Below are positions 1 through 7,428 of a stretch of DNA of 18,334 nucleotides, piece by piece. A program made the translations under genes and the position numbers. This stretch comes from Sphingobacteriales bacterium (GTDB lineage: Bacteria; Bacteroidota; Bacteroidia; Chitinophagales; UBA2359). The stretch covers positions 1 through 18,334 of the forward strand of contig JADJTE010000023.1 of the NCBI GenBank assembly GCA_016711295.1, in the 5' to 3' direction. The first letter of the stretch is position 1. Every line of letters begins with the position of its first letter. The notes below the pieces were generated by a model that did no database searches, was not told the DNA's origin, and saw only the letters and a program-made list of their open reading frames with translations.

Positions 1-448
1 ATGATTTATTCTCAGCTACTTCGGTAGTGCCTGGCAGGAGCAGCGCAGCAACGGCAGGAACTTCGTTTCTACTTTGACGTAAGCCAATCATAGCATCTAT
101 TTCCTCATTGCTGAGGGCAAATGCCGTCATCACCGATTTGTTGTACTCGTTAAAGATAGCTATGGCTTGCGGGTCGCCTGCTTTGACCATTGACTGCGAG
201 TTCTTAACCCACGAATAAAGCCATTCCTTGCTATATTTGTCATATACGCCCGCCAATGCCGGACCTACGACTTTTTTGTGGACTTGGTGGCAACTCGTAC
301 ATTGCGCCTTAAACAAAGTAGCACCTTTTTGGTAGGCGGCATCGGTGCGCGGATCTTGCGCTTGCACAGAAGAACACAATGCACTCAGGCAAAAAAGTGT
401 TAAAAAAGCAAAAGACCGAAGGCTACGGGGTGTATCTTTCAGGTTCAT
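1..448 (-). CDS. c-type cytochrome, N-terminal part (ActA-like, alternative complex III), truncated by window edge
   Basis: The reading frame starts at an ATG at 448 and runs open for 149 codons off the left edge. Residues 1-31 form a signal peptide (hydrophobic core FLTLFCLSAL, likely cleavage VQA/QD). A haem c motif CTSCH lies at residues 50-54, followed by VGPAL at 61-65 and a probable axial Met at 107 in SVMTAF, so this is a class I cytochrome c domain in the periplasm. The run EWLYSWVKNSQSMVKAGDP, then EYNKSVMTAF, is what I know from the first domain of Bacteroidota ActA, the pentahaem subunit of alternative complex III (quinol:cytochrome c/HiPIP oxidoreductase). The other haem motifs would lie outside the window, so ActA is an inference. 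Residues about 122-130 read GLRQSRNE, but the next frame gives AYVKVETK, the expected helix end. This suggests two compensating indels near 84 and 60. Confidence 0.85.
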   Translation of the reverse strand, partial: MNLKDTPRSLRSFAFLTLFCLSALCSSVQAQDPRTDAAYQKGATLFKAQCTSCHQVHKKVVGPALAGVYDKYSKEWLYSWVKNSQSMVKAGDPQAIAIFNEYNKSVMTAFALSNEEIDAMIGLRQSRNEVPAVAALLLPGTTEVAENKS

Positions 449-503
449 ATCGTAGATTTGTGGCGTTATTTTTAGGTGCAACATTTTAGCGTATGCACAC
501 TTT

Positions 504-518
504 GAAAGCGCAAAGTTA
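504..518 (-). promoter_or_regulatory. Bacteroidota-type -7 promoter box for the cytochrome gene
   Basis: On the minus strand 518-511 reads TAACTTTG, a full match to the Bacteroidota -7 consensus TAnnTTTG. It would start transcription near 504, giving a leader of about 55 nt before the cytochrome ATG at 448. A TTTG lies 24 bases further upstream, slightly too far for an ideal -33 element. The box separates the cytochrome from the RsbW-like gene on the same strand, so the cytochrome (and whatever follows it) probably has its own transcript. Confidence 0.5.
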
Positions 519-623
519 GGAAGTCGCGCTTTTAAAATAAAACAAAATCTCGTTTTTTTTTGTTATTTAGAACCTTTCTAAACAAAAGACCTACATCGTG
601 CTATTTGGTGTCTATTTTGGCAT

Positions 624-1028
624 TTAGACATTGAATCTAATTCTTACACTTCGCCCATTATCGGCAAATTGTAGCTCGTCGGCAAGCTGGCGCATCAGAT
701 ACACTCCTCTGCCGTTGGGTTGTGTTCGGCGGGAGGCTTGTGTAGGGTCGGGTAGTGTAGCGGGATTAAATCCGCCGCCTTGGTCAGTTACTGTAAATTC
801 TAATTGGTTGGGCAAAATACGAAGGTCTATCTCGACGTATTTTTGTATATCTGTGCAATTGCCATGAAAAATGGCATTACTCACCGCCTCGGTCAATACC
901 AACAATATATCGTAATATTTAACATCATTAAACATGCGATATTCTTTGATTTGGGCAACAAACGGTTCTACCCGATTAATATTGTCGGGGCAAGATGGTA
1001 TTTGAATATGAAAATGGGCAGTTGTCAT
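624..1028 (-). CDS. RsbW/SpoIIAB-like anti-sigma factor serine kinase (GHKL ATPase)
   Basis: This 134-residue protein is a stand-alone HATPase domain of the RsbW/SpoIIAB family. These bind a sigma factor or phosphorylate an anti-anti-sigma (STAS) partner in the cytoplasm. The N box is TEAVSNAIFHGN (E47, N51, H55, N57), the G1 box TDQGGGF (D82, G84, G86), and the G2 box NGRGVYLMRQLAD (G106, G108). There is no dimerisation/HisKA domain or transmembrane segment, which separates it from ordinary sensor kinases. Its ATG lies 12 nt after the stop of the upstream glycosyltransferase, so it is probably the last gene of the SPFH-glycosyltransferase operon. No sigma factor, STAS protein or PP2C phosphatase is visible nearby, so its partner is unknown. 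Family assignment is firm; kinase rather than pure sequestering activity is inferred. Confidence 0.9.
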   Translation of the reverse strand: MTTAHFHIQIPSCPDNINRVEPFVAQIKEYRMFNDVKYYDILLVLTEAVSNAIFHGNCTDIQKYVEIDLRILPNQLEFTVTDQGGGFNPATLPDPTQASRRTQPNGRGVYLMRQLADELQFADNGRSVRIRFNV

Positions 1029-1040
1029 ACCAGAGAAATG

Positions 1041-2258
1041 CTATGGCTGTAAAATGGCACGATAAAGGCAAGCATACTGCCGAATGCCATTTTGGAGGTC
1101 GAAATGGCAGAGGGCTTGTGCGCGGATATGTTGGCGGTCGAATTGGCTATTCAGCAATTGGGTTGCGGCTCGCTCATACTCGATAGTAGTTAATAAGGGC
1201 AATAACGCACCTGTATCGGGCTGCACAAGTTGGTCGGTATCACCTATGCCGCTATTGGCAACTACGGGTATGCCCATTGCCATAATTTCGGCGTGCTTGA
1301 CAGGTGACGAAGATATTTTAGAATAAGTAGGTCGGATAAAAAAGACCGAATAATCGAATAGGCTGAGATATGCGGGCACTTCGTGCCGTAGGGCAGAGAC
1401 GATAACAAATTGTTCAAGCGAAATGTTCTTTTGAATTGCTTTTTGACGCACTAAGTCGCCTTCGTTCGTGACAAATAAAAACTTACTGTCGGGGCGATAT
1501 TGTACCCATACTTTAAAAAAATCGAGCATTTCATCGAGCATATACCAAGTACCGATGCTGCCTACATAGCCCAATACAATGGTTTGAGGGCTAATGTCGC
1601 ATTGTAGGCGCAATTGCAGGCGAGTAGAGGGGTCTATGGTATTAGGGTCGAACAAGTTAGTGTCGGTACAGCAGGGTATGACGTGTATTGGCAAGGGGGG
1701 CAGGTTCCAAGTTTCCATTTCGCGCACGGCAGCGTGGGTTAGGCTTACTACGGCATCGGCTTGGGTGAGGAAAGCGCGTTCTTGGCGTTTGAAATAGCGA
1801 TAGATAGCGCGATAGAGTGGGTTGCTCTGCTGCCATAGATTACCGTCTACGCGCTCGTCTGCCCAAAATCCGCGCATATCACAAACCAATTTTACTCCGT
1901 ATCGTTGCTTCAATCGTTTGCCTATCAATGCGGGCAGGTAGCTACGACAATGAACGGCATCAAATTGTCCGTTTTGGTGTAGGCGGTGGGCTAAGTGCCC
2001 GATACGGTATAGGTCGTAGAGTGTAGAGGCTATGGGTGGGCGTTTGGTATAGGGCAGTGGATGCCATATAATATGGTGTGCGGCGCATAATTGGGCGATA
2101 TGGTCTTTTTGTTGCACATATCGCTCTGGTTTTTCGCAACTTATCAAATGAAATTGATAGCCTTCGGTGGCATATAATCCTATTAAATAGGGCAATACTT
2201 GGCTTTGCCCCAAGGGGTCGGTCATGCCGTCATAAGAAATGTAGAGTATTTTTTTCAG
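1041..2258 (-). CDS. GT4-type glycosyltransferase, probable non-ATG start
   Basis: The protein has the two Rossmann halves of a GT-B glycosyltransferase. The acceptor half begins ILYISYDGMTDPLGQSQVLPYL, a signature opening of a bacterial GT4 group, and includes DAVHCRSYLPALIGKRL and LVCDMRGFWADERVDG. The donor half has VLGYVGSIGTWYMLDEML and the nucleotide-sugar segment SPVKHAEIMAMGIPVVAN. The first ATG is at 2225, but the conserved LKKILYISYDG is encoded in frame upstream of it, back to a CTG at 2258; a TAA follows two codons further out. No ATG, GTG or TTG exists in that stretch, so the start is either CTG or was lost to a base error near a seven-A run. The likely role is cell-surface polysaccharide or glycan synthesis in the cytoplasm. 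Sugar specificity cannot be read from the sequence. It ends 12 nt before the RsbW-like gene. Confidence 0.9.
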   Translation of the reverse strand: MKKILYISYDGMTDPLGQSQVLPYLIGLYATEGYQFHLISCEKPERYVQQKDHIAQLCAAHHIIWHPLPYTKRPPIASTLYDLYRIGHLAHRLHQNGQFDAVHCRSYLPALIGKRLKQRYGVKLVCDMRGFWADERVDGNLWQQSNPLYRAIYRYFKRQERAFLTQADAVVSLTHAAVREMETWNLPPLPIHVIPCCTDTNLFDPNTIDPSTRLQLRLQCDISPQTIVLGYVGSIGTWYMLDEMLDFFKVWVQYRPDSKFLFVTNEGDLVRQKAIQKNISLEQFVIVSALRHEVPAYLSLFDYSVFFIRPTYSKISSSPVKHAEIMAMGIPVVANSGIGDTDQLVQPDTGALLPLLTTIEYERAATQLLNSQFDRQHIRAQALCHFDLQNGIRQYACLYRAILQP

Positions 2259-2333
2259 CTGGAATTAATAGTTTTTTTAAGGAAAAATGGGTTGGAATAA
2301 CGATAAAAGTCTGTTGTTTGTGCTGCGGAGGGG

Positions 2334-3431
2334 CTATTCTCTCATAGCTTCTGCCAGCACGGTTCTGTATCGGGTGCGGTTGGCAGCTATCGAAAATTCT
2401 GCTACCACTTTTTGGCGGGCTTTTTCACCTATTTTGCGGCGCAATTGGGGGTTTTCTATCAATTCGGAGAGGCGTTGTATCCATTCGTCTTCAGTACGTA
2501 CCAAAAAACCCGACACGCCGTCGTCTATAACCCTAAAATTAGTGCCTATGGCAGTAGCTACGGTGGGTATGCCCAATGCCATATATTGGATAGCTTTCAG
2601 ACCGCTTTTGCCATAGACCCAAGGCTCGTCGGGCAGCGGATAAATGCCTATGTCGTAGGTTTGGAGGGTGCTTATTTCCCAATCTTCGCGCCAAGGGCGG
2701 CTATCTATGCACAAATCGGGCAGGTCTAAGGGTTGGGCAGTGCCCATAACGCGAATAATGACATGGGGGTATTTTTGTTGTATGCGGCGCAATACATTAG
2801 CAATGCTAAGTAGATGCGGCACTGTGGAATGGCTACCGCTCCAACCTATGACGATATTATCCGCGTTTTGGTACATATTAATAGGTATATAGCGCGTATC
2901 AGTATCTACGGTCGAGGATATGTCAGTAGTGTGGGGGTTGTATTGGCGGGCAAATTGGTCTAAATAAGGCGTACAAGTAATAACATGCCGAGCGCGGCGA
3001 ATCAAATAGACGGGCTTAGAATAGCCTTTGAACCAACGAATATACCAAGGCGTGGCTTGGTTTTTGGTATATACCAAGTCGTCGATATCATAAACCATAT
3101 TTTTTGCCCAGCGACAATATAGCCGCTCAAATAGCGTAGTGCCAAAAGGCGTAACCCATAAAAAACAATACACGAGGTCGTAGCGGTGCAGGCGAAATAA
3201 CAAGAGCCAACGGCGGCAATAGGCACTTAGGGTTTCGATGATTTTAAGGGCAAAATGCCCTTCGCGATATACAATTTGTTGCAAGCGTTCGGACATAAAA
3301 GGCGCTACGGTGATGTCGTAGCCTTCCTTGCGCCAATCATCAAAATATTGTTCGTATTTGAGGCGTTGCCCGGGTGCATAGCCAACGGGGTGCGGGCAAA
3401 CGACAAGGAGGCGGCGGTGTTTAATTGCCAT
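2334..3431 (-). CDS. GT4-type glycosyltransferase (glycosyltransferase family 1/4 domain)
   Basis: This intact 365-residue protein is a GT-B glycosyltransferase. N-terminal landmarks are LLVVCPHPVGYAPGQRLKYEQYFDDW and YDIDDLVY near residues 117-124. The C-terminal donor-binding half has IGWSGSHSTVPHL (about 195-207), YDIGIYPLPDEPWVYGKSG, then LKAIQYMALGIPTVAT and FRVIDDGVSGFLV. The C-terminal helices (RRKIGEKARQKVVAEFS) are typical. Its ATG at 3431 overlaps the end of the SPFH gene (stop at 3421) by 11 nt, which points to translational coupling. A gap of about 75 nt separates it from the next glycosyltransferase. Both enzymes probably act on one envelope or secreted glycan, but neither donor nor acceptor can be named. 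Confidence 0.92.
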   Translation of the reverse strand: MAIKHRRLLVVCPHPVGYAPGQRLKYEQYFDDWRKEGYDITVAPFMSERLQQIVYREGHFALKIIETLSAYCRRWLLLFRLHRYDLVYCFLWVTPFGTTLFERLYCRWAKNMVYDIDDLVYTKNQATPWYIRWFKGYSKPVYLIRRARHVITCTPYLDQFARQYNPHTTDISSTVDTDTRYIPINMYQNADNIVIGWSGSHSTVPHLLSIANVLRRIQQKYPHVIIRVMGTAQPLDLPDLCIDSRPWREDWEISTLQTYDIGIYPLPDEPWVYGKSGLKAIQYMALGIPTVATAIGTNFRVIDDGVSGFLVRTEDEWIQRLSELIENPQLRRKIGEKARQKVVAEFSIAANRTRYRTVLAEAMRE

Positions 3432-4325
3432 TAAGCAGGATAGGGGTTTTGCTATTGCCCATAATAATCATCTTGCTGTTGGGCGATGCCGATAGGTCTT
3501 TATAGGCTTTTACGGTTTCGTACTGAATAAGTTTATCGGTAAGTTGCGAATTGATGATTTTTTGGTAATCAGCTATGCCTTGTGCTTCTACGCGCTTGCG
3601 TTCGGCTTCTTGGCGTTCTTTATCCAAGACAAATTGCATTTTTTGCGCCTCTTGTTCGGCGTTTATCTTGGCTTCGATAGCTTGCTTTACCGATTCGGGC
3701 AGCGATATATTGCGGATAAACAATTGTTCTAAAAACAAACCGCGCGTTTTAAAATCTTTTTCAATGCCCGCAAAAACGCGCTGCTGAAATTCGTCGCGTT
3801 TGGTCGAGTATAAATCTACGGCATTGTAGTGACGGCATTATCGCGAATTTTGGTGCGTGTAACGGGACGTACAATAACATTGAGATAATCTTTGCCTATT
3901 TCGCGCAAAATGCGAGGGGTTTCTTCGGCTATGGGGCGAAACAGCACCGTAATATCGAGCGTGACCTCCAAACCGTCGGCAGACAAAGTGCGAATGGCAC
4001 CATCGCCCTCTTCGCCCCCTTCGTCATGTATAGCAGACATGGTATAGTTCTGTGTTTTTATGTCAAATATTTCTACCTGCGATAAAGGATTGACCATACT
4101 AAGACCGCTCGACAATACCTGCCCCGTTACTTTGCCAAATAGCACGGGTACGCCCACCTGACCAACATCTACTTGTACAATGAGCGACGTAAAAAATCCA
4201 AGCAACATCAGCCCCATTGCCACTATGCGAACCAATGTGCGCGGAACGGGTTTGCCATTAGTTAGGCGTTCGGGTAGCCCACGACTGACCGCCAGTAACA
4301 CAAGACCAAGTATAATCAAAAACAT
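3421..4325 (-). CDS. SPFH/prohibitin-family membrane protein, one frameshift
   Basis: Two frames together encode one prohibitin-like protein of about 301 residues. The first (4325 down to about 3830) has two N-terminal hydrophobic segments (MFLIILGLVLLAV; AMGLMLLGFFTSLIVQV) and the SPFH core (VDVGQVGVPVLFGKVTGQVLSSGL, then LDITVLFRP). It stops at 3816. In the other frame the sequence continues YNAVDLYSTKRDEFQQRVFAGIEKDF into an alpha-helical tail (EQEAQKMQFVLDKERQEAERKRVEAQGIADYQ) and ends ILLNGN, normal for the family. A single missing base in the tract 3821-3833 explains the break. SPFH proteins form large membrane rings that organise membrane domains or protease partners; the specific role here is unknown. 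It heads the minus-strand operon with the glycosyltransferases. A sequencing error is likelier than a true pseudogene, because both halves are well conserved. Confidence 0.85.
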
Positions 4326-4593
4326 AAGCGGTATATTTATTTAGAACAAAATACGATTAGTAATGCCGAAATGTTGTATTATGCAAGCCCCAAAAATAAG
4401 GCATATTTGCATAGCTTTAGCTATTTTGCTGCATTATCTCAAACAAAAAAGCAATTTTGTGCCACCTGTCTGAACTCATAAGCCGCTTCTGGGTATTTTA
4501 AAGGATAATAGCACCAATTTTGATTATTGACGATTTTGGGCTGGACATTTTCGATTGAGAATTGGCATGTGTGTCTGTTTTTGAATGTTGAAA

Positions 4594-4708
4594 ATTAGTG
4601 GTTTGATTTTTAAATTTAGGGAACAAATTTTGCTAAATGCTGCTTTGTAGCAAGGGTGCGAGCCAGACGCTCCCATTAATTTTTTACTCAAAATTAGAAA
4701 CCACTAAT
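4594..4708. repeat. 115-bp segment bounded by 11-bp inverted repeats
   Basis: The segment starts with ATTAGTGGTTT (4594-4604) and ends with the exact reverse complement AAACCACTAAT (4698-4708). Inside is a smaller hairpin-forming stretch (TTGCT about 4630, AGCAA about 4650). It sits in the gene-free 4326-5391 region directly before the 52-bp repeat array. The layout resembles a short mobile-element remnant, but there is no coding sequence, no convincing target duplication and no second copy in the window. Confidence 0.4.
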
Positions 4709-4725
4709 AGAAATACCGTTTTTAA

Positions 4726-4922
4726 GCCCCATAGGGGCGGCATCCTAATAGAAAATAAAGACGACACCCCTAGGCGACATCCTAATAGAAAATACCCCAT
4801 AGGGGCGATATCCTAATAGAAAATAAAGACAGCATAGCAACAAAAGCCCCGTAGGGACGACATCCTAATAGAAAATAAAGACGATATAGCAACAAAAGCC
4901 CCATAGGGGCGATATCCTAATG
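4726..4922. repeat. Palindrome-containing tandem repeat array, 52-bp period
   Basis: Five units begin with the palindromic core GCCCCATAGGGGC or a variant (4726, about 4767, 4794, 4846, 4898), followed by CGAYATCCTAATAGAAAATAAAGAC and then AGCAACAAAA. The last three cores are spaced exactly 52 bp apart; the first two units are shortened (about 40 and 28 bp). The repeated part is intergenic and non-coding. Each core can form a 5-bp GC-rich hairpin. Similar CCCC-R-TAGGGGC intergenic repeats are, from general knowledge, common in Bacteroidota genomes. Units and spacers do not behave like CRISPR: the whole period is conserved and there is no unique spacer. Confidence 0.85.
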
Positions 4923-5338
4923 GTCTGTGTTATAAATTGTAGCACATGTATCCATTTCCAAGCGTTAAGACTTAGGAAATAGCGTCAGATAATTGAGATA
5001 TTAGTTCAAGAACTCCCCCCAACCCCCTCAAAGAGGGGGAATTTATACAAGATATAATTTCCTGATTATCAATAATTTGCGATATTTTATAAATAATATT
5101 TAATTCATTTTATTTTTAAAATTACATAAATATATTACATCGATAACATTTAATAGCCACAAGCCTGAGAATGCCGTAGGCATGAAACCTTGTGTAAGGT
5201 AAGTGGATAAAACTAAAAAAACAGACCAATAGCACATCGTAAAGTAAGCATTAGCAAGTTTCTAAAAATTTTAAATTCCTGTAAATCAAGGATTTATCAT
5301 TTTTTCGCTTGGTAAAAAGTTGTTTAAATTTAACAAAC

Positions 5339-5357
5339 AATATGTTATCAACATATT
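5339..5357. promoter_or_regulatory. Candidate operator palindrome upstream of the ABC exporter
   Basis: AATATGTTATCAACATATT is a perfect inverted repeat with 8-bp arms and a 3-bp centre. It ends 34 nt before the proposed GTG start of the ABC exporter at 5392, where a repressor dimer could cover promoter or leader. Such a palindrome is typical of sites for small dimeric helix-turn-helix regulators, but no regulator gene is adjacent, and the AT-rich setting raises the chance of coincidence. Confidence 0.4.
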
Positions 5358-5391
5358 TATATATAAATAAATAAAAATTAAATTCAAGATA

Positions 5392-7214
5392 GTGAATTAT
5401 TTGTACCGTTTATTTGAGATTCTATCGGGTTTAAAGCGATATTATGCCTTATCGGCTTTTTTGTTGATATTATCAGCCTTAGCACGCACAGTAGAACCGC
5501 GCATTGTGCAGGTTGCTATTGACGGCGTAGTGGGCAAAATGACGCAACAGGTCAATGCCCTACCCAATAATACCGCTACTAAGCCCGATGCGTTTGCCCA
5601 AGCCATTTATAATTTATTGCCCGACCTCAGTGCCGATACCTTTGTGTGGGCTTTGGGTTTGCTGTGCTTATTATTTACCGCCGTATCGGTCTTGCGGGGT
5701 TTGAGCGGGCTTGGGTCGGGCGCACTCAACGCCTATGCCACCGAAGCGGGCATCAAACGCTTCCGCGATCGCCTTTTCAATCATTTACAGCGTCTGCCCG
5801 TGGCTTATTTCGGGCAAATAAAAACAGGTGAGATTATACAACGCTGCACCGGCGACATCGATACCATTAAAGGGTTTATGAATACGCACGTGACCGAGTT
5901 TGTCCTGCTATCAGCTACATTTGTGTTTGCATTTGCGATGATGTGGCAAATACACCCACAATATGCCTTAGTGACGGCTGCCCTATTTCCGTTTATCATT
6001 CTGTCGGCATCTTTATTTTTTCGCTACGAAAACAAGATATGGGAAGCCCACGAAGCCGAACAAGACAAACTAACATCATTGGTAGAAGAAAATTTATCGG
6101 GTGTTCGGGTAGTAAAGCCTTTGCCAAAGAGGATTTCGAGATAAGCAAATTTGATGCCCAAAATGCCGCTACGCGCAGCATAGGAGTACGACACATCTAT
6201 TTACCTGCCAATTTCTGGACATTTTCGGACCTGACCATCTTTTTACAATCTACGCTCTCGCTGGGCTTCGGTGGTTATTTGACCATTCAACAACAAATTA
6301 CGGTGGGCGAGTTGGTGACATTTTTTACCTATACTTGGATGATAACAATGCCGATGCGCCAATTAGGGCGCGTGATATCGCAGTTGGGTATGACTAAGGT
6401 AGCCTTAGAACGCCTATCAGCCATTTTAGACGCACCCGCCGAAACTTATGAGGGGCAATTACAAGCACAATCCTTGAAAGGCAAGATACAATTTGATGAT
6501 GTTTGGTTTAAATATGCCGATGATGACCCCGAATATGCCCTACAAGGCGTATCGTTTAGCGTAGCAGCAGGCGAAAAAATAGCCCTAATGGGTGCTACGG
6601 GCGCGGGCAAATCGTCTATCATTGCCCTACTGATGCGTTTCTACGAACCTCAGCGCGGCACTATTCTCATCGACGACGCAGCGAGCCACCGCTACGACAA
6701 AACAAGCCTCCGCAGCCGTATAGGGGTCGTATTGCAAAAGCCATTTTTGTTCTCTACTTCTATTGCCAAAAACATTGCCTATGCACGACCACGCAGCCAC
6801 GAACAAGATATCTATTCGGCAGCTTCGGCGGCAGCCATTCACGATATCATCGACATATTTGCCGACGGCTACGACACCCTCGTAGGCGAAAAGGGCGTAA
6901 CGCTGTCGGGCGGGCAAAAACAACGCATCGCCCTCGCGCGAACATTATTGGAAAAACCCGATATTTTGGTCTTAGACGACACAACTTCTGCCGTTGATGC
7001 CGAAACCGAACGCCACATACAAGAAGAATTGATAGCGCAAATGTCCAACCGCACTACCTTTATCATTGCCAACCGCATCAGTTCGGTAGCAGATGCCGAC
7101 CAAATTTTAGTGTTTGAAAAAGGCAAACTCGTGCAGCACGGCACCCACCGGCAATTGCTGCAACAAGAAGGCTTCTATAAACGAGTGTATGACGTACAAC
7201 AACAAACCACCTAA
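5392..7214 (+). CDS. ABC exporter half-transporter (TMD-NBD fusion), one frameshift, degenerate catalytic residues
   Basis: A GTG at 5392 opens a frame that ends at 6144. The protein continues in the next frame from about 6115 to 7214: GVRVVK joins AFAKEDFEISKFD if one A is restored in the AAA at 6116-6118, giving about 607 residues, normal for an MsbA-like half-transporter. The transmembrane domain fills roughly residues 1-330, with hydrophobic segments around 17-38, 84-105 and 165-210. The nucleotide-binding domain has Walker A GATGAGKSS (nt 6591-6617), Q-loop VLQKPFLFS, signature LSGGQ (nt 6903-6917) and Walker B ILVLDD. The residue after Walker B is Asp (nt 6978-6980), not Glu, and the switch His is Asn (IIANRISS, nt 7071-7073). 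This fits the degenerate half of a heterodimeric exporter. No partner half-transporter lies in the window. The substrate is unknown. Confidence 0.9.
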
Positions 7215-7222
7215 GAAACAGT

Positions 7223-7335
7223 GTAACTATTTAGGGTATGGGGTTTTGGGTATGGGGTAATGGGCAATACCCATCTAATAATGCCCGAAATCATTGCATA
7301 TTCGATTAGTTCCCCCTACAAGGCTAAATCGTTAC
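7223..7335. mobile_element. MITE-like element, copy A
   Basis: This 113-bp non-coding element begins GTAACTATTTAG and ends CTAAATCGTTAC, inverted repeats of 12 bp with one mismatch. It is flanked on both sides by CAGT (7219-7222 and 7336-7339), which looks like a 4-bp target duplication. The same sequence, clearly homologous along its whole length, recurs at 17199-17320. It lies between the convergent ABC exporter and uvrB, where insertion would be harmless. No transposase is present, so it would have to be mobilised in trans. The internal sequence has the direct repeat GGGTATGGGG twice, separated by TTTT. Confidence 0.8.
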
Positions 7336-7428
7336 CAGTAAAGAAATAAACCATCAAAATACGGATAAAATGATTACTTTTGGGCATAATAATAATTGAA
7401 CCTAAAATCACATAAAGACACTAAGCAC

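Larger units (their letters stand above)
4326..5391. other. Gene-free AT-rich intergenic region with several hairpins
   Basis: This 1.07-kb stretch between divergently transcribed SPFH and ABC genes contains no plausible coding sequence on either strand. Besides the 115-bp inverted-repeat segment and the 52-bp array, it holds a perfect 7-bp hairpin at 5023-5039 (CCCCCTC, loop AAA, GAGGGGG) and a short palindrome ATGCCGTAGGCAT at 5171-5183 whose centre (CCGTAGG) resembles the array core (CCATAGG). A 19-bp palindrome lies next to the ABC start. The flanks from about 5045 to 5160 and 5290 to 5391 are very AT-rich. Confidence 0.7.

Noticed and set aside
566..582. Hairpin TTTAGAA-CCT-TTCTAAA as a terminator for the RsbW-like gene
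   Set aside because: In the direction of that gene the stem is followed by an A-run, not a T-run, and the stem is AT-rich and weak.
4726..4922. Regularly spaced repeats suggesting a CRISPR array
   Set aside because: The whole 52-bp period is conserved, units are uneven at the left end, there are no unique spacers and no cas genes.
6110..6125. Programmed ribosomal frameshifting in the ABC exporter (and similarly in pyk near 16575)
   Set aside because: No typical slippery heptamer with a downstream structure is seen, neither family uses frameshifting, and many other genes here show the same kind of break.
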